The notes beneath the pieces were generated by a model. It made no database searches, was not told the DNA's origin, and worked only from the letters and a program-made list of their open reading frames with translations. From Xanthocytophaga flava (GTDB lineage: Bacteria; Bacteroidota; Bacteroidia; Cytophagales; 172606-1), in assembly GCF_030068545.1 (NCBI RefSeq), contig NZ_JASJOR010000035.1, forward strand, positions 1 to 64,000: a stretch of 64,000 nucleotides of DNA, read 5' to 3'. Position 1 is the stretch's first letter. Every line of letters begins with the position of its first letter. Made by a program: the position numbers and the translations under genes. Shown here piece by piece: positions 1-7,795 of this stretch.

Positions 1-1
1 T

Positions 2-100
2 CATGTCTTTGAGCAGTTATTTCATTTAGCCAAAAAAGAACGTAGACGTGTTGACTGTAATGGTTTTCGGTTGTCTCCTAAACAAATTCTTTTCCCTTAG
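2..100 (+). CDS. C-terminal fragment of an unknown protein (cut by window edge)
   Basis: Frame 2 is open from the window edge to a TAG at 98-100, giving 32 residues. The stretch is basic (KKERRR near residues 11-16, then NGFRLSPKQ near 20-28), which looks like a natural coding tail and not random sequence. Basic tails of this kind occur in some transposases, but too little is present to assign a family. The inverted-repeat structure that begins directly after the stop may be its transcription end. The assignment as coding is moderate; the function is unknown. Confidence 0.4.
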   Translation, partial: HVFEQLFHLAKKERRRVDCNGFRLSPKQILFP

Positions 101-162
101 CCTGACGGCTATGGTGTTATCACCAACGACCACTTTCCCACCGTTCAGGTTGGTGATAACAC
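101..162. repeat. Two interleaved inverted repeats, possible pseudoknot or terminator
   Basis: Arms GTGTTATCACCAAC (114-127) and GTTGGTGATAACAC (149-162) are perfect 14-bp complements with a 21-nt loop. A second, shorter pair, CCTGACGG (101-108) and CCGTTCAGG (141-149), interleaves with it, so in RNA the two stems would form a pseudoknot topology or compete. The repeat directly follows the stop at 98-100. No T-run follows, so a simple Rho-independent terminator is doubtful. Confidence 0.45.
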
Positions 163-721
163 ACAACCTGGGGACGAAAGAGCGGAAAGATCCTTTCAGG
201 AGGACAGTGAGAGGAGAGACTTCTAAGAGGGTAAAGAGGAAGGAGAAAAAAATAGAGCACGTTCTTCTAGAGTATAGGGATTCATCCACTAAGGAGGACA
301 AAGAGAGGGCAGGAAAATTCTGTCAATCTTCTTATTTTATCAGAATTCTGATGATGACAATACAAAATCAGAATTCTGATAACACTGGAATAGTATCGGA
401 AATCCGATATTTCTCACCATTGACCTAAACTCCGGTCAAACTCAAAAATGAACAGAGTTTAGGTCAAACACCAATCTGACCATTATTCGAATAATTTTCC
501 AAAATGAACGGAACTCAGGTCAAAGAGAGAAATGATCGGTATTCTGGTCAAAAACAAAAATGACCATCAGTCGTTACCTATATGTCATAACTAGGTAAAT
601 GAACAGAGTTCTGATATTTTCCACACTACCTGATACTCCATTTACTCTTTTAACTTTTACTGGTTTTCGAAAAGATTTTATATAATTATGTTCATTGCAC
701 TAAACCAATACATAACACACT
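163..721. other. Gene-free stretch with short degenerate repeats
   Basis: No convincing gene is present. The first part (about 170-310) is purine-rich. From 340 on there are two identical 14-bp palindromes ATCAGAATTCTGAT (340-353, 367-380), a palindrome TATCGGAAATCCGATA (394-409), a TGACC...GGTCA pair (421-438), and four related 24-bp units built on AAATGAnCrGnnnTCnGGTCAAA at about 446-469, 501-524, 530-553 and 597-619. Similar motifs recur near 20870-21090 and 30920-31030, so they look like a dispersed intergenic family. No promoter for the gene at 722 was identified. Confidence 0.5.
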
Positions 722-1159
722 ATGGGAAGCTGGGGAATCAAAGCATTAGAAAGTGACGAAGGACTCGACATTCTGGATTTTTTTACAGAATATACCGAGA
801 GTCATTCTGACATACACTTAGGAGAACTCATCGACTTCTATATAGCCGAAGGATTCCTGCCTGCCGATACTACTGACATAGACTATCTGTATGACAAAAC
901 GGCCATTGCTCTGGCAGAGCTTTTTACTGATTACCAGCAATATCCGGAATTAGAGTTTGGTGAAGAGAAACTAAACATTACGTCCTTTACAGGTACGCAG
1001 GAGGCGATTCTGTATCTGATCCGTTTTCTGGAAGATATCCTTAATGAAAAGCCTGATGAAGATGGAATACGGGAATATGCCGAACTATACAGAGAGGTCG
1101 AAGGCTGGAAAGAACACATGCAGGAATTACTAGCCAGACTAAAAGCAGCAATACCCTAA
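722..1159 (+). CDS. DUF4259 domain-containing protein
   Basis: The 145-residue protein opens with MGSWGIKALESDEGLDIL, which matches the N-terminal signature of the DUF4259 family (MGxWG...D.D..xD). It is acidic, has no signal peptide or membrane segment and is probably cytoplasmic. The family has no established biochemical role; members often occur singly near accessory or immunity-type genes, which is association only. The ATG at 722 gives the full family N-terminus, so the start is firm. Base use is similar to the following genes. It stands alone, with 121 bp to the next small gene. Confidence 0.75.
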   Translation: MGSWGIKALESDEGLDILDFFTEYTESHSDIHLGELIDFYIAEGFLPADTTDIDYLYDKTAIALAELFTDYQQYPELEFGEEKLNITSFTGTQEAILYLIRFLEDILNEKPDEDGIREYAELYREVEGWKEHMQELLARLKAAIP

Positions 1160-1280
1160 GAGGTCATATATCAGAATTATCTTACCATGTGTTTACCCCA
1201 ACCCAGATCTTGCTACAGATAGTATATAGCCATTGTAAATCAACTGGTTAACTAGTAGATTCAGGCTAAAATCTATCCGT

Positions 1281-1502
1281 ATGGTATTTCTTTTAAGCCT
1301 CGCAATCTATTTGGCAGGCATTGCTCCTGCCTATTACATCATGAAGCTTTCAGATAATCTGACAGGAGAGGAAGATACACCCCAAAATCGGTTATCTTAC
1401 GCATTAGGCTCCTGGGTTATCTTTATACCATGCGCCGCAAAATTAATCCTGGCATGGCTCTTTCTGGCTATATACCGATTCATTGAGTGGATACGAAAAT
1501 AA
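1281..1502 (+). CDS. Small two-segment membrane protein, unknown
   Basis: This 73-residue reading frame has a hydrophobic N-terminal segment (about residues 3-21), a short polar loop containing GEEDTPQNR, and a second hydrophobic stretch (about 40-65), ending in basic residues. It would sit in the inner membrane as a helical hairpin. I do not recognise a family. It lies between the DUF4259 gene and the Gly/Cys-tailed membrane protein on the same strand, with gaps over 100 bp on both sides, so co-transcription is uncertain. Its amphipathic pattern and clean start support it being real, but it could be spurious. Confidence 0.5.
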   Translation: MVFLLSLAIYLAGIAPAYYIMKLSDNLTGEEDTPQNRLSYALGSWVIFIPCAAKLILAWLFLAIYRFIEWIRK

Positions 1503-1662
1503 GTACTTCTCTTCCATCTCTCGTGCTGTAAATAGCCAAATCGTCTAGGATTCAGGGATCTTCTGTGTTACTTCTATGTGTAAGATCCCTCTGTAAAAAC
1601 ACTTGCAGAAAATTCCCTTTATTACGTAATTACATGAAAAGGATATAAAATCAGAACTCTAC

Positions 1663-3021
1663 ATGAATCAAGAACTCTGGTCAAAAATATTAGCTTTCGA
1701 TTTTGATCTCCCTGTTTCAGAATATGGATTTTCAACCCGGCTGGCAAAGGAAAACAACTGGACCAGGCATTTTACAGAAGCCGCTATTCTGGAATACAAA
1801 AAGTTTATGTATCTGGCGGCCACCTCTGATATGATGGTTTCACCTTCGCCAATTGTAGATGAGGTATGGCATCTGCATTTGCTCTTTACTCAATCCTATA
1901 CTGATTTTTGTGAGGTAATAGGTAAGAATGTTCACCATATTCCGTCCACACACAACAGAAGTGACGAGGCAAAATTCAGACAGGCAAAGGAACGAACACA
2001 AAAGTTATATACAGAAGCTTTTGGACCACAACCTTCAGAGATATGGGACGCTTCAGATATCTATGCACCTCTGCAACTACCCAATGGACAATACGAACTC
2101 TGGAGTGGAATTATAGTGGGTATATGCCTATGGATAGTATTACTTTTTCCTTTCTACTTTGCCTTAAAGGGCCTCTATATCCATATTGACAATCCTTATT
2201 TTTTATTTGGGTATCTACTTCTGACAGTATATACATTTTTGACACTTACCAGGTATAATAGAACTCAGTTACGGGAAACGGTAAACGGGTTTGACAAGTC
2301 TGCCTTTGTATTTCGACTCCATCCAATAGAACTAGTTTATCTGAAAACACAAAAGGTATCAGAGGTGATCCATGGTTTTATGAACCAGTTGGTCAAGGAA
2401 AATAAGATTATCGTTAATGAGGATAATTCGTTAGAGGTCGCCACTCATGCCAAACCTGATACGGTAGAGGAATATACTATCATAGAAACATTAAGTGGTA
2501 TGGAAAAAGCCTTTTACCCGGCTTTACTGAAACAGCTTCAGACAAAACCCATATTTACCAATATAGAAACCAGCATGGAGGCTTTTAAGAAGCATTTCGC
2601 CAAATCACACGTGTTTGGCAAGTTATTCTTCCTAAACTTTGGCATTCTTTCATTTCTCCTTCTGCTCGGCACCATCCGCATGGCTACAGGTATTGCACGC
2701 GACAAACCGGTAGAGCTTATTGGAACTTTTCTTATACTACTGCTTTTAGTAAGCATCTTCTTTCTCATCTATCTCAGAAACTATCTGTTTTCGCACACCA
2801 TTCCAGATCTCTATCGCAAGCAGGAATTACACGTTCACATGCCTTCTGATGGCTGGGAATGGCAATATTTCTTACTTGGATCAGCGGTTTATACCACTAC
2901 ATTTACTCCTATCGCAAGCCATGCCGATGGAAGTGGAAGTTCATCCGATGGAGGAGGATCTTCCTGTGGATCAGATGGTGGATCCTGTAGTAGCTGTGGT
3001 GGCTGTGGAGGTGGAGATTGA
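1663..3021 (+). CDS. Glycine-rich-domain (DUF1399-like) membrane protein with Gly/Ser/Cys tail
   Basis: This 452-residue protein has three parts. Residues 1-140 resemble the glycine-rich-domain protein (GRDP, DUF1399) region, with the diagnostic WHLHLLFTQSY segment near 66-76. A middle part has two pairs of membrane segments (about 146-172 and 178-197; 321-342 and 352-374). The end (about 418-452) is almost only Gly, Ser, Asp and Cys, with repeated GGSCSSCGGCGGG-like runs. The overall plan fits the TIGR04222 group of bacterial membrane proteins with a C-terminal Cys/Gly tail. Function is unknown; the tail may bind metal or be modified, which is inference. A strong convergent terminator follows. 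Confidence 0.75.
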   Translation: MNQELWSKILAFDFDLPVSEYGFSTRLAKENNWTRHFTEAAILEYKKFMYLAATSDMMVSPSPIVDEVWHLHLLFTQSYTDFCEVIGKNVHHIPSTHNRSDEAKFRQAKERTQKLYTEAFGPQPSEIWDASDIYAPLQLPNGQYELWSGIIVGICLWIVLLFPFYFALKGLYIHIDNPYFLFGYLLLTVYTFLTLTRYNRTQLRETVNGFDKSAFVFRLHPIELVYLKTQKVSEVIHGFMNQLVKENKIIVNEDNSLEVATHAKPDTVEEYTIIETLSGMEKAFYPALLKQLQTKPIFTNIETSMEAFKKHFAKSHVFGKLFFLNFGILSFLLLLGTIRMATGIARDKPVELIGTFLILLLLVSIFFLIYLRNYLFSHTIPDLYRKQELHVHMPSDGWEWQYFLLGSAVYTTTFTPIASHADGSGSSSDGGGSSCGSDGGSCSSCGGCGGGD

Positions 3022-3085
3022 TAGTATGTACTTCTATCGCTGGTATTATTCCCCAGCGAGTTACTTCCTATCATTTAAATTATCT

Positions 3086-3142
3086 TGAATCACAGATGTA
3101 AAGAGATCGCACTAGGTACATGCTCTTTACATCTGTGATTCA
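3086..3142. terminator. Perfect 20-bp hairpin between convergent genes
   Basis: The arms at 3086-3105 and 3123-3142 (TGAATCACAGATGTAAAGAG and its complement) pair without mismatch around a 17-nt loop. It lies between the gene ending at 3021 (plus) and the one ending at 3149 (minus), so it probably terminates both. Confidence 0.8.
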
Positions 3143-3148
3143 GAAAAG

Positions 3149-3976
3149 TTATGTATTCAAACTTTTACGAAGATCTTCAACAAACTCCTCAGTGACATCA
3201 AAATAGGTAGCTAATTGCTGAGTAGTCAGAATACCATCTTTAAGGAATTTGAGAATAGCCTCTGTTTTACCTTTCTGCTCACCTTCCAGTTTGCCTTTTC
3301 GTTCTCCTCTTTTGAAGAGAAAGTCATCTTCTTCTTTGATGTATTGAGAAATAGATTCTATCATGATTTCTACAAAAGGTGTTAGTTTACGCAAGTTAGC
3401 CAATACGCGTAATTGTTGCAAGTGCCTGTCAAGCTCCAGTTGACTAGTGGATGTGTCTCGTAATCGTTCATAAATCTGTCTGGCAGCCTGTTGCGGACTT
3501 GTATTACCAAAGTCACCTAAAATAGCGAATACTATTTCATCTCCTTTACCTGAAGAGAGAAATAATTCGTACTTAATGGAAGATAAAGGTGCAATGTTGA
3601 ACTTAAAGGACAAATCCCGCTTGACAAGATGTGTAACCATATCTGGTTTCTGATCTGAAAGGAAGATCACATATTGTAGCACATCCAGTTCGTATTTACG
3701 TTCCAGCATGCCTCTGTATTCCAGCATCCGGTATACCATACGGGGTTCGTTTATCAGCTGAAATTCCAGATGCAGCAAAAATGTACTTCCATTCTGATCG
3801 GTGATTTTTAAGAGCTGATCGGGCTTTCGCTCTATGGTTCGTTGCAAGTCGTCCTTTATTTTCTCATAAGAAACGACCTGAATCTGAAGTACTTTTTCAA
3901 TTAATACCAGAGTAACAGACTCAAGATTTTCTTTGAAGATTTTATCATATTGATTGCCTTCTTTCTTGTTACTCAT
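3149..3976 (-). CDS. Rpn family recombination-promoting nuclease / putative transposase
   Basis: The 275-residue protein fits the Rpn/YhgA-like group of the PD-(D/E)XK nuclease superfamily. The early region YDKIFKEN, then a D-x(n)-LKITD strand and the TFLLHLEFQ segment (about residues 64-74), match the family's catalytic core with the ExQ pattern. A following MVYRMLEYR and the repeated basic GKLEGEQKGKTEA stretch near the C-terminus are also usual. Members promote RecA-independent recombination or DNA breakage in E. coli and expand in many Bacteroidota genomes. It is a single gene on the opposite strand to its neighbours. No terminal repeats were found, so it is not part of a visible insertion sequence. 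Confidence 0.8.
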   Translation of the reverse strand: MSNKKEGNQYDKIFKENLESVTLVLIEKVLQIQVVSYEKIKDDLQRTIERKPDQLLKITDQNGSTFLLHLEFQLINEPRMVYRMLEYRGMLERKYELDVLQYVIFLSDQKPDMVTHLVKRDLSFKFNIAPLSSIKYELFLSSGKGDEIVFAILGDFGNTSPQQAARQIYERLRDTSTSQLELDRHLQQLRVLANLRKLTPFVEIMIESISQYIKEEDDFLFKRGERKGKLEGEQKGKTEAILKFLKDGILTTQQLATYFDVTEEFVEDLRKSLNT

Positions 3977-4245
3977 ATAAGCATAAAAAATGAAACGGAA
4001 GGCAAAAGTAACAAGCTGAATGAATAACCTATCTATTCAATATAAAATTATAACGAATTAGACTCAGACCCTATTCTGTAATTAACATTGTTCGTCAGTG
4101 AACAGAGAGTGTCCATAAACGGACACTTATTATCTCTTATAGCTGATAAATCTGCCTCTGTTAGCCCAAAAAGGACATTTTAGTATTCTGGCTTTATATT
4201 GGCATATACGCAAGTATTCTTTCCTGACACTTAACACGTCGTCTT

Positions 4246-6630
4246 ATGCTACGAAACTATTTAAAAGTCGCTCTACGAAATCTGCTTAAGAACAAGGTAT
4301 ATTCCTTTATCAATATTGGAGGGCTGGCAGTTGGAATGGCAGTAGCCATACTGATAGGTCTTTGGATATGGGATGAAATCACCTATAACACCTACCATCA
4401 GAATTATGAACGTATTGTACAGGTGATGCAACACAACCTGTACAATGGGAAAAGAGAAACCCAGACATCCAATCCCTATGTAATGGCAGAGGAGATTCGG
4501 AGCAAATATGGAAGTAGCTTTACCTATGTATTACAATCATCCTGGACATCAGGGCATGTGCTTACCTATGGAGAGAAGAAAGCTACAAAAACAGGTAACT
4601 ACTTTGAGCCTCAGGTGACCGAAATGCTTTCACTGCACATGCTTAAAGGTACACGTACAGGTCTGAAGGAACCTCATTCCATACTACTATCAGAGTCTAT
4701 AGCTCAAATCTACTTCGGCAATGAAGACCCAATAGGCAAAATCATGCGGATTGACAACAATACGGATGTGAAGGTGACAGGAGTATATGAAGATCTGCCG
4801 TATAATTCTGACTTCCGCGAAATGACCTATATTTTACCTTGGGAACTTTATCTGATCATGAATCCGTGGATCAAGAAAATGGAAGATCCCTGGGATAGCA
4901 ACTTTACCCAAACGTTTGCCCAGATGGCAGAGAACACAGATATAGAGAAAGTGTCTGCCCAGATCAAAAATGTAAAATTCAATCGCGTAAGTTCCTTTGA
5001 CAGAAAATACAAGCCTGAAGTATTTCTTCATCCAATGACCAAATGGCGTCTGTATTCAGACTGGAAAGATGGCGTAAATGCAGGAGGGCGAATCGAAAAT
5101 GTATGGCTTTTCAGCATCATTGGCATCTTTGTATTGCTGCTGGCCTGTATCAACTTTATGAATCTGGCTACTGCTCGCAGTGAAAAAAGAGCCAAAGAAG
5201 TAGGCATTCGCAAAACAGTAGGTTCTATACGTGGTCAGCTGATAGCGCAGTTTTTCAGTGAGTCATTGCTGGTAGTTATGTTTGGCTTTTTGACAGCCAT
5301 TTTCTTAGTACAACTGAGTTTGCCTTTCTTTAATGAAGTAGCAGACAAAAAGATGAGTGTTCCTTATCTAAGTCCTGTATTCTGGCTGCTGGGACTTTCT
5401 TTCTCCGTTGTTACGGGTCTCATTGCCGGCAGCTATCCTGCACTCTATTTGTCCTCGTTTCAACCCGTCAAAGTACTCAAAGGCACTTTCAGGGTAGGAC
5501 GTTATGCGGCATTACCCCGCCGTATTCTGGTAGTGATGCAGTTTGCCGTTTCCGTTACCCTGATTATCGGAACCATTGTAGTGTTTCGTCAAATACAACA
5601 TGCCAAAGACAGACCTATCGGCTATGACCGCAATGGTCTAATCAATATGCAGCTAACTACTCCTGATATTCATAACCACCTGGAAGCAGTACGCAATGAA
5701 CTCAAGAGCTCAGGTGCCATTGTAGATATGACGGAGTCGACCAGCCCTACCACTTCGGTCTGGAATACCAATGGAGGTTTTGACTGGAAAGGTAAAGATC
5801 CGGAACTGGCAGTTGACTTCCCTAACAATGGTGTTACGCATGACTATGGCAAAACAGTAGGCTGGCAATTTAAAGAAGGACGAGATTTTTCACGGGAATA
5901 CGCTACCGATTCGATGGCATTTGTGATCAATGAAGCGGCAGTAAAATTCCTGGGATTTGAACACCCAATAGGGGAGACTGTTAAGTGGAATAACAAGCCC
6001 TACACGATAGTGGGAGTTATCAAAAATATGGTGGTGCAGTCACCTTATCAACCCATACGGGCAGCATTCTTCCATATTTCGAAAGAGCAGGAAAGTGTGG
6101 TTATTATTAAGCTGAATCCCAAACTAAGTGCCAGAGACGCACTGAGTAAAGTAGAAGCCGTATTTAAAAAATACAGTCCGGCAACGCCTTTTGAATACAA
6201 GTTTGTAGATGAAGAATATGCTCAGAAATTTGGCGATGAAGAACGAATCGGTACACTGGCAGCAGTCTTTGCAGGACTAGCCATCCTGATTTCCTGCTTG
6301 GGCATATTCGGACTCTCTTCATTTGTAGCCGAGCAACGCACCAAGGAAATCGGAATCCGGAAAGTACTCGGAGCTAGCGTCCTGAATCTATGGAGCCTGC
6401 TATCAAAAGATTTTGTACGACTAGTGTTTGTCTCTTTTCTGTTTGCCATTCCTACAGCCTGGTATTTTATGAATCAATGGCTCCAGAAGTATGAATACCG
6501 TACTGAAATTTCCTGGTGGGTATTTGTGGTAACAGGATTAGGAGCATTACTCATTACCCTTCTTACCATTAGTTTTCAGTCTCTCAAAGCTGCTTTTGCG
6601 AATCCAGTCAAAAGTTTGCGAAGTGAGTGA
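4246..6630 (+). CDS. ABC transporter permease, MacB-type periplasmic domain plus FtsX domains
   Basis: At 794 residues this is the usual length for Bacteroidota FtsX-family permeases with two permease halves. It begins MLRNYLKVALRNLLKNK, a typical start, followed by a membrane segment (about 20-43), a MacB-like periplasmic domain (about 45-270), a cluster of membrane segments near 288-310, 339-360, 378-400 and 424-446, a second periplasmic domain, and a final cluster near 666-690, 725-745 and 755-775. The FtsX motif ATARSEKRAKEVGIRKTVGS and its second copy TKEIGIRKVLGAS are visible. No ATPase partner lies beside it. The substrate is unknown; relatives act in peptide, lipoprotein or antibiotic export. 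The DUF4097 gene follows after a terminator. Confidence 0.9.
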   Translation: MLRNYLKVALRNLLKNKVYSFINIGGLAVGMAVAILIGLWIWDEITYNTYHQNYERIVQVMQHNLYNGKRETQTSNPYVMAEEIRSKYGSSFTYVLQSSWTSGHVLTYGEKKATKTGNYFEPQVTEMLSLHMLKGTRTGLKEPHSILLSESIAQIYFGNEDPIGKIMRIDNNTDVKVTGVYEDLPYNSDFREMTYILPWELYLIMNPWIKKMEDPWDSNFTQTFAQMAENTDIEKVSAQIKNVKFNRVSSFDRKYKPEVFLHPMTKWRLYSDWKDGVNAGGRIENVWLFSIIGIFVLLLACINFMNLATARSEKRAKEVGIRKTVGSIRGQLIAQFFSESLLVVMFGFLTAIFLVQLSLPFFNEVADKKMSVPYLSPVFWLLGLSFSVVTGLIAGSYPALYLSSFQPVKVLKGTFRVGRYAALPRRILVVMQFAVSVTLIIGTIVVFRQIQHAKDRPIGYDRNGLINMQLTTPDIHNHLEAVRNELKSSGAIVDMTESTSPTTSVWNTNGGFDWKGKDPELAVDFPNNGVTHDYGKTVGWQFKEGRDFSREYATDSMAFVINEAAVKFLGFEHPIGETVKWNNKPYTIVGVIKNMVVQSPYQPIRAAFFHISKEQESVVIIKLNPKLSARDALSKVEAVFKKYSPATPFEYKFVDEEYAQKFGDEERIGTLAAVFAGLAILISCLGIFGLSSFVAEQRTKEIGIRKVLGASVLNLWSLLSKDFVRLVFVSFLFAIPTAWYFMNQWLQKYEYRTEISWWVFVVTGLGALLITLLTISFQSLKAAFANPVKSLRSE

Positions 6631-6640
6631 TCAAAAAGAG

Positions 6641-6688
6641 TTGCAAACAGAGATAATCTGATTAGTTGAGTTGAATCTCTGTTTGCAA
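6641..6688 (+). terminator. Rho-independent terminator after the permease
   Basis: Arms TTGCAAACAGAGAT (6641-6654) and ATCTCTGTTTGCAA (6675-6688) pair perfectly with a 20-nt loop and are followed by a T-rich stretch. It begins ten bases after the permease stop and separates it from the DUF4097 gene. Confidence 0.75.
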
Positions 6689-6781
6689 AATTTCTTTCAG
6701 CTTCATGCAACCTCAATAGTTTATTTTACATCTTATACACAACTTCTTTTCTAAAATATCAACCTAATACTTTTCTTTGCT

Positions 6782-7714
6782 ATGAAAACGAGACACATAC
6801 TCACAGCTTTTTTGATGGCATTCGTTAGTCTTACCACCATTCAGGCACAAAACGATACAGATAAACCCTATCTGACCAAAACCTTTTCTCCTGCCGGACT
6901 AACCAGCATCAAAACTGAAACTAGTGGTGGCAACGTATCTGTATACGGACAAAATTCCGGAGATGCCCGTATAGAAGTCTATATTCGTGCCAACAACTGG
7001 AATCAAAAACTATCTGATAGCGAAATCAAAGAACGTCTTGAAAAATATACGATTCAGATCGACAAAGATGCCAACACGTTAACTGCTATTGCCAAACCTC
7101 TTGAATCCGGATGGAAATGGGGATGGAAAGATGGCTTGAGCATCTCCTTTAAGATTTATGTTCCCAACAATATGACTTCTAACCTCAGAACCAGTGGTGG
7201 AAACATCTACTTGTCAAACCTTTCTGGTAATCAGGACGCAAAAACCAGCGGAGGCAATATCTCTCTTAGCGCCATAAAAGGAATAGTAGATGCGGAAACT
7301 TCTGGTGGCAATATTGACATAGATAGATTTAATGGCACAATAGATGCTCAGACCAGTGGTGGTAATGTAAAAGTAGCTGATTCAAAAGGCTCTCTGAAAA
7401 TTGGTACTTCTGGTGGTAACATCCGTATTGTACAGGTATCAGGAAGTCTGGATGCACATACCAGTGGTGGTAATGTAACAGCCGATATCGCTAGTCTGGA
7501 AAAATACCTGACTCTGTCAACCAGCGGTGGTAATATCACTGTAAAGATGCCAATGGATAAAGGAATGGATCTGGATCTTTCCGGCGACCGGGTATCTGTA
7601 GCCATGCAAAACTTTGATGGAACAATCAAAGATGACCGTGTGAAGGGTAAGTTAAATGGTGGTGGCATCCCTGTCAGAATCTCTACATCTGGTGGCAATG
7701 TACGAATAAACTAA
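6782..7714 (+). CDS. DUF4097 beta-strand-repeat exported protein
   Basis: The 310-residue product starts with a signal peptide (about residues 1-23, cleavage after IQAQ). The mature part carries nine TSGGN motifs. Five consecutive units are exactly 18 residues long (pattern xTSGGNIxLSxxxGxxDA), each probably one turn of a beta-solenoid, as expected for the DUF4097/adhesin-like fold. The first TSGGN lies near residue 47 and the last at the extreme C-terminus. It should be periplasmic or surface-exposed. Function in the family is not established. It follows the FtsX permease on the same strand but is separated from it by a terminator and about 150 bp, so it probably has its own promoter. Confidence 0.85.
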   Translation: MKTRHILTAFLMAFVSLTTIQAQNDTDKPYLTKTFSPAGLTSIKTETSGGNVSVYGQNSGDARIEVYIRANNWNQKLSDSEIKERLEKYTIQIDKDANTLTAIAKPLESGWKWGWKDGLSISFKIYVPNNMTSNLRTSGGNIYLSNLSGNQDAKTSGGNISLSAIKGIVDAETSGGNIDIDRFNGTIDAQTSGGNVKVADSKGSLKIGTSGGNIRIVQVSGSLDAHTSGGNVTADIASLEKYLTLSTSGGNITVKMPMDKGMDLDLSGDRVSVAMQNFDGTIKDDRVKGKLNGGGIPVRISTSGGNVRIN

Positions 7715-7739
7715 TCTCCCTGGTTATATATGACTCCGA

Positions 7740-7768
7740 AGCCTCTTTTCAACAAAGAGGCTTTTTTT
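7740..7768 (+). terminator. Rho-independent terminator after DUF4097 gene
   Basis: Arms AGCCTCTTT (7740-7748) and AAAGAGGCT (7754-7762) enclose a 5-nt loop and run into seven T residues to 7768. It follows the stop at 7714 by 25 bases. Confidence 0.85.
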
Positions 7769-7795
7769 ATAGGGTTAGTCTACTCATCTTTGTTA

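Noticed and set aside
26..428. Overlapping open frames on both strands in the first 430 bases
   Set aside because: They cross the inverted repeat and the purine-rich stretch, have no recognisable domain, and their composition follows the biased base content.
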